64,000 nucleotides of DNA from Anthoceros angustus. Its lineage: Eukaryota > Streptophyta > Anthocerotopsida > Anthocerotales > Anthocerotaceae. A program made the translations under genes and the position numbers. This document shows positions 43,710 through 54,929 of the stretch, piece after piece (position 1 is the stretch's first letter; each line of letters starts with the position of its first letter). The DNA is taken from the NCBI GenBank assembly GCA_010909165.1, contig MU008170.1, positions 124,001-188,000 on the forward strand. The letters run 5' to 3'. The notes below the pieces were generated by a model. It had not been told where the DNA came from and did not search any database. It was given only the letters and a program-made list of their open reading frames with translations.

Positions 43710-45237
43710 CTCCCTCTTCTTCTCTTGTCACTTCCCTTCTCAAGACAGTCCTCCGCTGCGCTGCGCCTCCTGGCGTGCTTGGTGACCATGCAGTGAGCAC
43801 CACAGCCTGTCTGTGGCGGACCTCGCCTCTTTAATTGCGTGCTTCTCCTCCTCTACTCTAGTGAGAGACTCGCCTTCCTCTTAGCTGACTGAGCCTCACT
43901 GACCACGGAGGTCCACCACTCGTCTTTGGGTGGCCTCCACTTCTTGGGTCTTCTCTGTTGTCCTTGAGTCACAGACATGCCGTCCATGGCCGCCCAAACT
44001 TCGTGTCTCCTCCACGGCTACATTGTGAGACCCCAAGAAGTCCGCCATGGTAGGCATCTCTCGGTCCGTTAAGGGCGCCATACCGCCTCGGTGAGTGCGG
44101 ATTAGGGACTCGGACCCAGACCCTCAGTCTGTCCGTCTGGTCGGCTTCCACCTCCTTGGCCCTTTGCTGCCAACTCTTTCTCATGCGTCTTGGCAGGGTC
44201 CGGGAGGTGAGGGAGTCGGGGCGCCCATTTCCCCTCTGCATTGGGGATAGGACTAGCTCGGGGTGGGGTTCAGCCCGGTGACCCCTGCGCCTTGGGCGGC
44301 ATCGCGTTCCGCCTCCTCGCCTCTTCCGCCTCCACGCCACTCCGTCGGCAAAGGTAAGGGCATCGGTGCTATCCTTGGGACGGTGGAATTGGGCGCTTCC
44401 TCTTCTTCCCTTCGGATCCGTTTAGGCTCGGCGGCTTGGTCGGGCGGTTGCGAGGCGGGCGGCAGCCACCAACTCCATCCGTCGTAGTAGCCCCGAGGAT
44501 GGGCATTGGTGGGGAACCAAGAGAAGGCGGGAATATCCTCCATACTTTCCTTGGAGGAGGTGCACTCCGGGCATATGGGTTGAATTCCCTCCGGTCTTAG
44601 TCCTCTTGGGTGCGTCTTGCCTTGGGTGGGCAGCTCTCCGGTTCTGCGCTCTTTCCTCCTCGCCTGCCTCCAGGTGGGAGTCGCCCGGCCCGAGCTCGCT
44701 CCTCCTCCTTCTTTTAGAAGATTGAGGTGTCCCCACACATGGACAATGAATGGAGACAACGCAGCGGTGGCCTCTCGCTCCTCGGCTTCCTCGACTCACA
44801 GGCAATACAGGCGAAGATTATCCGCCCAACTCCGCCTCTTGCCCCTCCCAGAAAGGCGTGTAGGAGGACCAGTGATTGTCACCCTGGGTGGTCTACATTG
44901 GTGAGCATGTTCGATGGATGAAAATCTTCGCCACTACCCTCGCCATGATCCCGTGGTCAGGCATGAGCCATTCGTTGGAGGACCGCTGCGTCCCCTCAAG
45001 CGCCATCTTAGCGGCCTCCACCGTGAATTCTGGGCATGAGGTATGCGCATTTGTGATCGAGGCGGGGAGCGAGCCGCGAGACTCGGATGCACAAAATTGA
45101 TTAAGTGAATAAACAAATGTCTCAAGCATGTTTTATACTAAACCCTAATATTGAAAGGATATAAAAGTAATTCTATATATGTCCAACCTAACCGGACACT
45201 AACTTAAGCATAGTCGAGGGTTAATCATAATTTAACA
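43710..45237. repeat. head-to-tail duplicated segment of the gag-like element, second copy
   Basis: Counterpart of 42151-43709 and about 30 bases shorter through scattered indels. The - strand frame is broken into pieces (44340-43969, 44759-44253, 45129-44893) that repeat SPFIVHVWGHLNLLKEG and MLETFVYSLNQFCASES. Confidence 0.9.
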
Positions 45238-45246
45238 CTCCCTCTT
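45226..45246 (-). other. polypurine tract and start of a 3' LTR (minus orientation)
   Basis: Read on -, AAGAGGGAG is followed by TGTTAAATTATGATTAACCC. This is the classical layout of a polypurine tract immediately before an LTR beginning TGTTA. The sequence beyond runs through ATATAGAATTACTTTTATAT to about 45130. The same boundary is duplicated at about 43698-43719. The matching 5' LTR was not found. Confidence 0.55.
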
Positions 45247-45289
45247 AAAATTTGGATTATCGTGCGAGGTCAAGGTGTCCAGTATGCTT

Positions 45290-45555
45290 GAGCTGGGGGT
45301 GCCCGTTGGCTGCGCTTGGGGTATCCAGTATGGCTGCCCTTGGGACTATCCACGCTTGGGGTATCCAGTATGGCTGCCCTTGGGACTATCCACGCTTGGG
45401 GTATCCAGTATGGCCCCTTGGGACTATCCGTGGGTAGCGCTTGGGGTATCCAGTATGGCTGCCCTGTCACCACATTAGCAGCGTTGAGGTTCTCCTTCTC
45501 ACCATGGACTGCTAATTGTACCGATCCCGCATCAAAGCGAGTTCTCTTGTTCAAA
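45290..45555 (+). repeat. left arm of an inverted repeat: minisatellite plus unique 90 bp
   Basis: Four units of about 40 bp carry GGTATCCAGTATGGCTGCCC and TTGGGACTATCCACGC. They are followed by CACCACATTAGCAGCGTTGA, GGTTCTCCTTCTCACCATGG and GTTCTCTTGTTC. The same string, reverse-complemented, occupies 49785-49990. Confidence 0.8.
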
Positions 45556-46975
45556 AATCGCTCCTGCTCCTCCACAGTGGGCTCCTCCCAATCCAGTATT
45601 GGTGTTGAAGCAAGCTGTCCCTTGGCCCCTATCGCATAGGAGTTGGGAAGCTCACGAGGTGAGCAAAGTTTCAGGCATCGGGACATTGGTAGGGTACCAA
45701 GGCGGCTTCTCCGTTACTTGGCTGATGCAGTGGTGGGATTCAGGGCGTGGCCAAGCGGAGAGTGGGGTCCCAGTAGTCGGGACGGGACCAAGTCCAGCAA
45801 AGGGTGGTGAGCCAAATTGGTCCAATAGTTTAGTAGCGATGGCGAAACTGCCCACAGCCGCATCCAGCCAAAGAGGTGCCCACATGATGTCTTGAACAAC
45901 CGTCATGTCGGCCAAGCAGTAGGAAGTATCCGGTGAGCGGTGTGTTCTCCGAACATAAGCGCACTCGGGTTGAACTCTGGACCCGGTGAGAACACGCCGC
46001 AAGTCCCAAAAGCAGGCGGTGCGGGGTCTTGCAAACACGCCCCTGCCCGACTTGGGAGAAGCCTTGGCACTCCCATCACACCACCACGTCGATGGGGGTG
46101 AGCTGAACATCAGAAAATTGTATGTCGGATGTCTGAGGAAGGCTGTAAAGGTGCTTGAGGTTCGTGAGCAATTGAGCGAAAGCAGCAACACTGAGCTGGC
46201 TCGATGTCTTGGGGTTGCGATGAGTCGTGAGATATAGCGCATGACTACTAGCCCATTCAGTAGAGCTTCAGGGCTGTGCACAATCCTCCGAGCAGTTCCA
46301 GCATTGTAATGCCCGTGCGTGGTGTCCGAGTGATGGCGGACTTGTCATGACACGAACGGCGTGGACACTCGGCGGTGCGTGGCTGTGCGGCGCTCGCACT
46401 TGTGGAGTGAGTCAAAGAATCGACACCCTCAGCATCCGAGGACATCTCGAGCATGTGGCAGCCGGCGGTGGTGTCCCATGGTCATCCTCGAGTCGGCTCC
46501 GGCCAAATCTTCCATGTATCGAGGCGGAGGCTTGTGGAGGCGGAGGCGCATCATGGGATTTCACACCCACCACTGCAGCTCCACAGGCCACTGTCGGCGC
46601 TTTGCCGCTTTAGGCGAGCTATGGATCTCACAGACCTGGCTTGTGAGTGCTTGCTTTTCAGCTCCTGTCCCGATCCGAACACTCGATGGAGTTGCGCATC
46701 CTGGGCACACCTGCACTGCTGATGCTGTGCATTTGCCCTTCCCTGGCTACACCACCTGGTCTTATTGGCTGGATGCGGAGGCATGAGGCATGGGCGCCAT
46801 GAATGTTTTCAGCATCCAGCCCTGGTGGTGGCTGGAGTCCCGTAGTCTGATCCGAGGGCGGAGACAAGCCACCAGCACCTAGGCTCAAGCTATGTGCTGA
46901 GACTTTTCCATGGACCATGGGACCCAAGCTTAGCTGGACAGCAGCAGCCCTGCGCGCCTTGATACTTGATTAAGG
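45556..46975. other. element-internal sequence between inverted-repeat arm and RT, no domain seen
   Basis: Frames on both strands are open for up to 200 codons (for example 46281-45652 on -) but none shows a known motif. By position it corresponds to the protease-RT linker of the Ty3/gypsy pol that follows. Confidence 0.35.
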
Positions 46976-46979
46976 ACTG

Positions 46980-49610
46980 TTTAGCTTTCTCCATGAAGGA
47001 GGTGCGCAATGTGGCCATTTTCACATCAATCTGACCAGCAAGGAGCCCATTTACGGCGGCGTTACAGGCTCAGCAGGACAGAGTGGGACATGGTGGATGC
47101 CGCTGTCAAGAACTGCTGGAAGCCGGGCTCATCCGTCCTTCACACTCGGACTATGCGCTGCCACGGTCATGCCACCTAAGAAGGACAGCAATGGCCTATG
47201 GACAGAGAAGCGGATGTGTGGGGACTACGTCCCATCAATCAATGCGCCCAGGATCGGTACCCAATGCCGACCCGAGGAGATTTTCGACAGCATTGGCAAC
47301 TCAACCTTCTTCTCCATACTCGACCTCCGGCAAGGCTTTAACCAGGTTCCAGTGGCTGAGGAGGACATCAAGAAGACCGCTTTCCATGGTTCTCAGCAAC
47401 TGTGGAGTGGCTGGTTATGCCTTTTGGTTTCAAGAATGCACCAGTCACTTTTCAGCGCGTCATGGACATAGTGCTTGCGGTCTGCCAACTTGGTGTGTTA
47501 CATTGACGATGTGCTTGTTCACAGCGTGGACTTTGAGTCACATCTGGTCCACCTGGAGGACCTGTTTCATTTGAGAAAAGCACAGGTGACATGCCACCCG
47601 GCTAAGTGTGAATTCGGCAATGATATGCTTGCGTATCTTGGACACCGAATCGTGCCCAAAGGGTGATGCCACACTCAGCCAAGGTGCAGGCCATCTTGCA
47701 GGTCAAGGAGCCTACAAATGTGCGCTGCGGGCCTTCTTGGGACTATGTAATTACTACCGAGTCTACATCCAAGGTTTTAGCCGGATTGCCAAGCCCCTCA
47801 ACGACTTGCTACGCAAGGACGTCATTTGAGCTGGACAGAGGACAAACAGCAGGCCTTGATTTGCTGAAGGCTCGGTGACAAGCTCTGTCATGGCTAGGCC
47901 TGATTTTGAGAAGCCGTTAAATCGTGCACACCTGGAGCATTTTGGGCCTTGGAGCCATGCTAGCTCAACTAGATGAGGAAGGACAGGAGAGGGTGATTGC
48001 CTATGCCTCTCGCAGCAACAATCGGGCTGAAGCAAATTACAGCAGTTACCAAGGGGAATGCTTAGCGGCCGTGTGGGCATTTTGCCATTTCCGGCCCTAC
48101 CTCTATGGTAAACCCTTCACGCTAGTCATTGACCATCAGCCTCTCAAGTGGCTGATGACCAACACCAAGCTCAGCGGGAAGCTGGCTGTGGGCCATGATT
48201 CTACAAGATTATGAGTTTCAAGTTGTCCACCGGCGGGAATCAAACACCAGAATGCCGACACGCTGTCCGGAATCAAACACCAGAATGCCGACACGCTGTC
48301 CGGAATCCAGTGACAGTTGTGAGGATGCAATCAAGCAAGGCAAGATGCTGATCCAGCGCTGATATTTTCAGTAGCTGGCTGGTGGCCATGAGCTGTCTTG
48401 GACAGTTGGAGGTGGTGAGACAAAGCGGCCCAAGGATGTGTGGAGGATTCCTACTGACCTTCTTGCAGACTGGACAGTTGAATCCGACCATGGATACAGA
48501 GGTACAGCAGCGAGCACTTCTCTACTCTGGCGAGATGGTCACACTAAAGCTGCCAAATGGAGTGGATCGTCTTGTCCACCGGGCGGGAGCGGTGATCCAT
48601 CGAGTGCACAATGACATGGGGCACTTTGAGTCAAGCGACTTACACTGCTGGTGCCTCATTTCTATTGGTACGGTATGCTCAAGTCAAGCAACAGGTGGCC
48701 TGCTGCGAGGAATGTGACAGGTGAAGACGTCCTTCACCATCGGCACCCCAACTCCACCCATTGCCGATCATGGGGCTGTTTTCAGATGGTCGTGTGATTT
48801 GATCGGGGAGTTACCCAGAACACCCAGCGGGAATGTATACATCCTTGTCATGATGGAGCATTTTCCAAGTGGGTAGAGGTGGCTGCCCGACAAGACCTCG
48901 CGTAGCACAGCGCAAGCCTTCCTAATGTGTCGACGATTCGGCAGGCGCCGAGTGTTTGACAGACCAGTTCCGGGAGTTTCAGGATCTGGACGCAGCCCTC
49001 ATTGATCACCGCCAACCAGTCGGGACCACCCTCAAGCGATGGTTTGGCAGAGCGGATGGTTCAGACCATCAAGAAGGGGCTCGAAACTCTGTCTCTGATT
49101 GCCCAAGACCGAGTGGGATCTGTCACTCCCATATATTGCCATGGGATACCGTATGAGCAAGCATGCTCTCACTTCAGCCCTACTTTCTGCTGTTTGGAAG
49201 GAGCCACCGCCTAGTTCCATTGCCAAGCAAATGTACGAGGTGGTGGACTTGGATGACCAGTGTGGGCTCGAGTCATTGGACAGCGGCTGCTCTCTTTCGC
49301 CAAGCAATGCCTATGGCCATGGCCAATTTGCGCATTGCTCAAGATCGAGACACCCTCCGCTATGCCCACACTCAAGTGGTAGTTTTCGCCAAGCTAAAGA
49401 GATTTCGGTGGGGACTTCATCTACTTACAAACCAGGATACCTTGGACACCACCAGCAGCCGCCATGTGCTACGGGTCAAGGAGGTTAGACCCAATGGGGT
49501 CCTGTTGTTGCAAGGAGCTGATGGGCGCACAACCACCGACCACACAAAGAATTGTGCGCCCGCCACCTCCCAAATCTTGATCCCACCATTGTCACCGGAT
49601 TGATTCCTCC
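46980..49610 (+). mobile_element. Ty3/gypsy pol remnant: RT, RNase H, integrase
   Basis: Broken frames on +. RT: LLEAGLIRPSHSDYAL (47103-47152), MPPKKDSNGLWTEKRMCGDY, FFSILDLRQGFNQVPV, then CYIDDVLVHSVDFESHL (47499-47550; the YIDD catalytic motif is intact) and AYLGHRIVPKG. RNase H (about 47940-48190): ERVIAYASRSNNRAEANYSS, YQGECLAAVWAF, LVIDHQPLKWLM. Integrase (about 48770-49200): SGNVYILVMMEHF, LTDQFREFQDL and GLAERMVQTIKKGLETLS with the DDE Glu. Near 49400-49500 a short LHLLTNQDTLDTTSS/VLRVKEVRPNGVLLLQGADG segment resembles a post-integrase domain. At least five frameshifts or stops make it inactive as read. It is opposite in strand to the gag-protease block at 50-52.9 kb. Confidence 0.88.
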
Positions 49611-49619
49611 AGATTACCC

Positions 49620-49760
49620 ATGTCAGTATGCCAGCGCATCGATGATTCGGACTTGATGCTGCTGTGCGATGGCTGTAACGGAGGATACCATCTGCTCGCT
49701 TGACTCCACCGTCCGAGGTGCCCGCCAGGTACTGCTCACAGCGCCAACACCGCCATTTGC
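49620..49760 (+). pseudogene. PHD-finger-like motif at the end of the gypsy pol
   Basis: In + sequence the codons from 49634 read CQRIDDSDLMLLCDGCNGGY + HLLA before a TGA, then in the neighbouring frame LTPPSEVPARY-CSQR. With one-base shifts the order is C-x2-C ... CDGC-x4-H-x2-C-x(n)-P-x-VPA-x-[W]YC-x-x-C, which is the C4HC3 layout of a PHD finger. The last Cys is Arg and the eighth ligand region is shifted. It follows the integrase directly. Confidence 0.6.
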
Positions 49761-49784
49761 ACTTATTATCCAGACCCAAATACC

Positions 49785-49990
49785 GGGGAACAAGAGAACT
49801 GTTTTTGATGCGGACCGGCACAATTAGCGATCCATGGTGAGAAGGAGAACCTCAACGCTGCTAATGTGGTGACGTGGCGGACCATCCTCAGACGATCCCA
49901 AGTGACCACCGGGGATAGTCCCAAGGGCAGCCATACTATACGGTCCCAAGCGTGGATAGTCCCAAGGCATACTCGCAATTGAGACAATCT
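49785..49990 (-). repeat. right arm of the inverted repeat flanking the pol
   Basis: The reverse complement of this stretch reproduces the order seen at 45290-45555: GGACTATCC/CAGTATGGCTGCCC-like units, then CACCACATTAGCAGCGTTGA, CTCCTTCTCACCATGGA and GTTCTCTTGTTCCC. Together the arms enclose about 4.2 kb with the pol. Confidence 0.8.
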
Positions 49991-50021
49991 CGACTCACGG
50001 GACGTGGAGTCCCAAGCGCCG

Positions 50022-52886
50022 TCACGATTGTAGAGTGGCCATCAGCACCTGTGGCGTAACCAAGGTGACGTCACGTCGATCTTGCCATGCAAGTCCAATG
50101 GAATGTAAGCGCTGTCCTCCATTCCTCCAATCAGGGCAATAGGCAGCTTGCTCAATCCAGTTATCCACGCTGACACCTGGTGGAAACAGGAACTCCTGTC
50201 CAAGGAGTATGTCGTAGTTGGTTGCCGTTGTGACAAGGCAATGAAGAGCCAATGTCATGGCAGCATCCGTCCCAGGCTTCAACGTGATAGATACCGGCGC
50301 CAATGTTTCTCCACACACCGGTTCCAAGGAACCTGATGCTGTCCGGATGTTCCAGGGTGAACGACGCAAGGCTGGACCACTTAGGTGCAATCTGGCTGCC
50401 AGTGTCTTGCCAATGATCACCGGCTGCGCACCTGTATCAAGGAGGACGAGCTTCGGAGCATACCCATTGATCAGCACGTGTCCCTTCCTGTTGTCCACCA
50501 TGGTATTGGAAACTCTGGCCGACAACCGATTGGTTGGCTGAATCCGGGTGACCTTGGTTTGGAGAAGCTCGTTGAGTGGAGTACACCCCTGCCCTGGAGG
50601 AAGCACCCCCAACTGTCCCGGCAAGGGGCCTGTCCCTGCCGGAACAACTCCTGTCCCAAGCACGGAGGTGGGTATGCCTCACATTCAGCACCAGCCAGAG
50701 CTGTAACAGGGGCCTGTCTGTCAATGGATGCATCCGCCGTTCCTGTCTCCAGCACTTGGCGTAGTTGAAGTCAAGCCCATGTCATGAAGAGAGAACACCG
50801 CGTCTGTCAATCTCCTAGCCAGCTGTTCAGCAGTGAGAGCTTGAGGCACGAGGTACAGCTGACCCAGTAAATGCTCGGGGTGCTGTCCCTTGAGCGTGCC
50901 ATTCCGCCAGCATCCTCGCTGAGATGATCTTGTCCTCGAATGGGGAGGACCACTCCTGATGGGAGCGTGCTGAAGGACTGAGGCATAGCACGCCCCTCGA
51001 GGTCAGTGACTGGTCCAGAAGTTCCAGATGCAGCGTCTGCAATTGCTGATCAGTGCAATTCTTGACCCACCCATGTTGCTGGTAACGATGAGGACTGCTC
51101 CATGATGGGCGAACAGTGAACCACGCAAGCTTGGTGCGGTGGTCCATAGTCTTCTTCATCCTCACTTGGCGTAGGAACAAGTGCGGCTGCTCCTACAGGC
51201 TTGGACGCTGCTGAGGCACCAGAGTTAAGGCTAGCAATGAGTGTACCCATCTGCGTGGTGAGGGCTGCAATGGATGCCTCCAACGAGGCGACCTTATCAG
51301 CACTTGCAGCCACCTTGGCCTTTGCCTTGTCACGCTGCTGCTTGCTGCGTGAAACTCCAGTTGCGCCCGCTGATGAGGCACTGGCAGAAACTGTGTTAGT
51401 GCCCGCACTCGTCACATTGGAAGCTCCTCCCCGCTGGCTCCGGCGCTCCGGATGCTTCTGGAAGCACACCGTTTCAAGGTGGCCCGTCTTGTGGCAATGG
51501 GAGCACACTAGTCCCTCTGGGGGACACTTGCACGCTGGTGCCATGTGCTCGGGACTCCCACAGCGATTACATGTGCCTTCCACAGTCGCTGCAGCACCTG
51601 CTTTAGCCGGTTTAGCCTGGTTACTCGGACTGATCCTGAGGTCCCGCCCCAGCAGTCACCCCTTTGCTGCTGAACATGGTCTGGTAGTGGGTGAATGCCT
51701 TGGAATGCCGGGAGGCATAGGCAGAAAAGGCAATTTCCTTGCGCTCTGCCTCCTCGTGCACCTGTTCAAGGGTGTACCGGTCTCCGTCTTGTCCACCAGA
51801 GAGGTGACAAGCTGGAAATGGAACAAGGAGTCCCTTCCAGCTGTAAGGAACTTCTCCACTGCCTCCTGGTCTGGGAGCATGCCGGTCCCTTCACGCAACT
51901 TTTGCAGCCTTCGAAAGGTCATCTGGACTGTCTCCCCTTTCTTACGCGCAAAGCTAGCAAGCTCAGCAATTTTCTCCGGCGTCTTGAGTGGAAACGCCTT
52001 CTCCAAAATCTGCAGAAACTCCTCCACCGGATTGGCGTGTTTGGGCGTGTGAATGAACTCATCCACTCCCAAAGTGGCCGCTGTTCTCTCCGCTGCAGTC
52101 AGGCTGGTGACTGTGGGTGGAGGCTCTGTGGGCTGGACAGATCCATCAGCGATCCCAGCCTGATGCGCAATGATCCCCGAGGCCAACTTTGCATTGTAGG
52201 CCAGCTGCAACGCATTCTGAAAGATCGGGTTAGGAGTGGCTGCTGTGGACAGCAACTCAACCTGGTGGACCTCATACAAATCCAGCGCTTCATCTGTCAA
52301 GTAGCTGGACAACTGCTCGAACATGTACCGATGATTGTACGCCGTTCCATGCTTGAACTTCACTCGGCTGATCATGCTGTTGACAAACAGCTTGAAGTCC
52401 CGCAATGGTTGTGTACCAGGCCTTCCTGAAAAGCGCTCTTGCCTGTAAGAGGTTCCTCCTCCCTCCATAGCGTCTGAATCTTCGGATAGATCTTGGTCCA
52501 AGTGGAGTTGGAGTTGAGACTGTCCCGAGTATGGTTGAGCCTGGGACTGTTCCAACTGTAGCCGCACTTGGGACTGTCCCAAGTGTGGGTGCCCCTGGGA
52601 CTATCCCGAGTATGGGTGCCCCTGGGACTGTCCCGAGTATGGGTGCCCTGGGGTGTCCCAAGTGGGTGCCCTGGGACTGTCCAGTATGGGTGCCTGGGAC
52701 TGTCCCAGTATATGGGTGCCCTGGGACTGTCCCAGTGTGGGTGCCCTGGACTGTCCGGTATGGGTGCCCTGTCCCGAGGATGGCCGCTGTCCCGGCTGTA
52801 GCTGCGCTTGGGACTGTCCGGTATGGACGGGCCTCCTCCTCCTCGGAATCAAGGTTGTCCACCAGCGATGTAGCGAGCTCGATCAA
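50022..52886 (-). mobile_element. Ty3/gypsy gag and aspartic protease
   Basis: On -, in order: 52886-52290, an N-terminal region with a GTVPGAP-type repeat; 52582-51656, gag with FSGRPGTQPLRDFKLFVNSM, FKHGTAYNHRYMFEQLSSYL and TPKHANPVEEFLQILEKAF, like gypsy retrotransposon gag; 51583-51050, two zinc knuckles, CNRCGSPEHMAPAC and CSHCHKTGHLETVC (both C-x2-C-x4-H-x4-C), then a Ser/Ala-rich coiled segment; 50663-50022, a retropepsin with APKLVLLDTGAQPVIIGKTL (DTG active site) and YDILLGQEFLF. RT should follow the protease in the same direction. Instead an inverted-repeat arm and a + strand pol are found. Frame changes separate the blocks. Confidence 0.85.
52530..52825. repeat. minisatellite in the gypsy gag N-terminus
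   Basis: About nine units of 27-33 bp carry GGGACTGTCCCGAGTATGGG + TGCCCC. On - it encodes repeats of GTVPGAPILG type. It is related to the arrays at 45290-45470 and 49885-49990. Confidence 0.8.
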
Positions 52887-52889
52887 GGA

Positions 52890-54925
52890 GACCAGTTGTC
52901 CACAGATCTTGAGGTAGCGGGTGGTGTCCGGGCCTAATGTTATCCTCCACCTCCTCTACCCAACGCTGTTGTCGCCTTGCTGTCCTCCTCCTCCTCCTAG
53001 GCTGTAGGCGCTCAGGGTGACTCGGCTGGAAATGTGGCGAGTTCGAAGCCTGTAGCGCGGGCTTGTATCCTCCTCCTCAGAGTGCATCCCCCATGAAAGC
53101 ACATACAAGAAAAGGGTCAGCTAGCTAGGCTGGAAGAGGAAAAGAAGGCAAGCTAGCACTACAGCCAGGCTTGCTGCTAAAGCCAGAAAACCAGACAAGT
53201 CCAGAACTGTGAAATGTCAAAGTCACAGCTGCAAAAAGGACCTGCAGGGAACCAGTCTAAAAGCTAAGCTAAGAGCTAGGCTACGTGTAATGAAAGACCG
53301 AAGTGCCAGTGTCCATAAGAGCCCTAGCCCCTATGCTGCAACAAGAGGGGTGTTGGCTGCAAATAGCCAACATTCCCCCACTGAAACCCTAGATGACCAA
53401 ATCCTCCAAGGCATTCAGTCCCTGGATTTGACTCTAAATTGAACAAAAATTATACCAATAGATTCGTCTCAGCGAGGCGAACAATCTGGTATGTGAATCG
53501 AAGGCAACCGACCTCTGTGGCGGACGCTATGAGCTCTGGAAGGCTGGGACAGCTTGCTGCAGGTGGAATGCTGCTGCTGCTGCTAGCACGGTAGGGTGTG
53601 TTGGTGATGCCGCCTTGCTGTAGTTGCCTGGCCGCCTCCACCAATCTGAATCGCCCCTAGCTCTTGCATGCCATGCTCCAGATTGACATTGAAGGTTGGT
53701 TGTTGAAGTAAAAAAAATCGCGCGCCTGCTGTTGAACAGCATCGCTGCTGTTGGATGTAGCGGGGCCTCACACGATTGTGAGGCTGGCGGTCTGGAAATC
53801 GCGCCCACACGCTGCGGATCGCCCTCCCAAGTTCGATCCCAAGGAAAACATCAACACATTCCACACACCAAAATTCCCAGAAATTGCAATGCTTCTTTCT
53901 CCTTACAGCGCTCTCAGGCACGACTTCAACAACACCTACAATGGGCGCCCTCCCTCCTTTTTGTCCAGCGTCCATCTCAATCTCCACGCTCAGATTCACT
54001 TGGCAGTTGGTCCCTTGCTTTCCCATGATTCCTACGGCCTCAGCACCCTTGGTGTGAGTCATCATGGGTGTCCTTCACCTGCAGCACTTCTAGGGTACAC
54101 CTACGGCCAACCTAGGTCAACTCCTAGGTGTTGTTAATGAAACAAACCCTAACTAAACACACCTGAAAACAAATGTGAATGTGTTAGTTTGGTTGGTCAA
54201 ATATATATACCCTTCAAGCAAATATCCCTAGCCTATCTCAACAAAAGGAAAATATGGCTAAGGTAAGTAAGTAGTAGGTCCTAAGACAGCCTCAAGTTGC
54301 TCGGAGTGTCCCGGACGTTGGGCTGAGTGAGTCCCGGACGTCGGGAGGAGAATCCCGGACGGGTGAGCCCACCTCTAGTCACCCTACACATCCATTGTCT
54401 CTAAGCTGTTGTTTGCCTGACGGATAAACAAGCAATTATCACCGGGACTTGGCCCACCAAACAACTCGAGCACTCCGGACACGGTGAACAACGTGAGCCG
54501 TGATGGCGATCACAGCCCCAACCATAGCTTATATCTTGGTGTTCCTCTGCAATTCTGAGCTCCGATTTCGGTCATGATGAGGATGAGTGAGCCAGGCGCA
54601 TCAAGCTCTCGATCTGCCGTGAACCGAGATCGTGACGGAGGGTGACACAAGCCGTGTGTGTGTAGGCCAATATCTCAACATCCGAGGGGTTGAATCGAAA
54701 TGAACATCTCGTTGGTGAAGCAGCCTGCAGTGCTAATAAGCGAGTTGCTACCATTGACGGAGGAGGAAGTGGAGCGGGAGGGTGCACGCAGCTTAAGGCG
54801 GTGGCTCAGCTCGATTGAGGACGGGAGTATGGACAATAAGCGACAGCCGAGCGATCAGTGGCCGAGCTTCATCCGTCTGCTGGTTGTCGTTCTGACTATC
54901 TTGAAGATGTTTTACCCTGCGCTTG
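52890..54925. other. leader/terminal region between the gypsy gag and the copia 3' end
   Basis: Should contain the gypsy 5' LTR and leader (to the right of gag on -), but no LTR matching the 45.24 kb end was found. 53209-53442, 53450-54065 and 54700-55263 are open on one or other strand without a domain. A TATATATACCC run lies at about 54203. Confidence 0.4.
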
Positions 54926-54929
54926 TCTT

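Noticed and set aside
52531-52917. + frame with WVPLGLSRVW-type repeats
   Set aside because: Antisense reading of the minisatellite in the gypsy gag.
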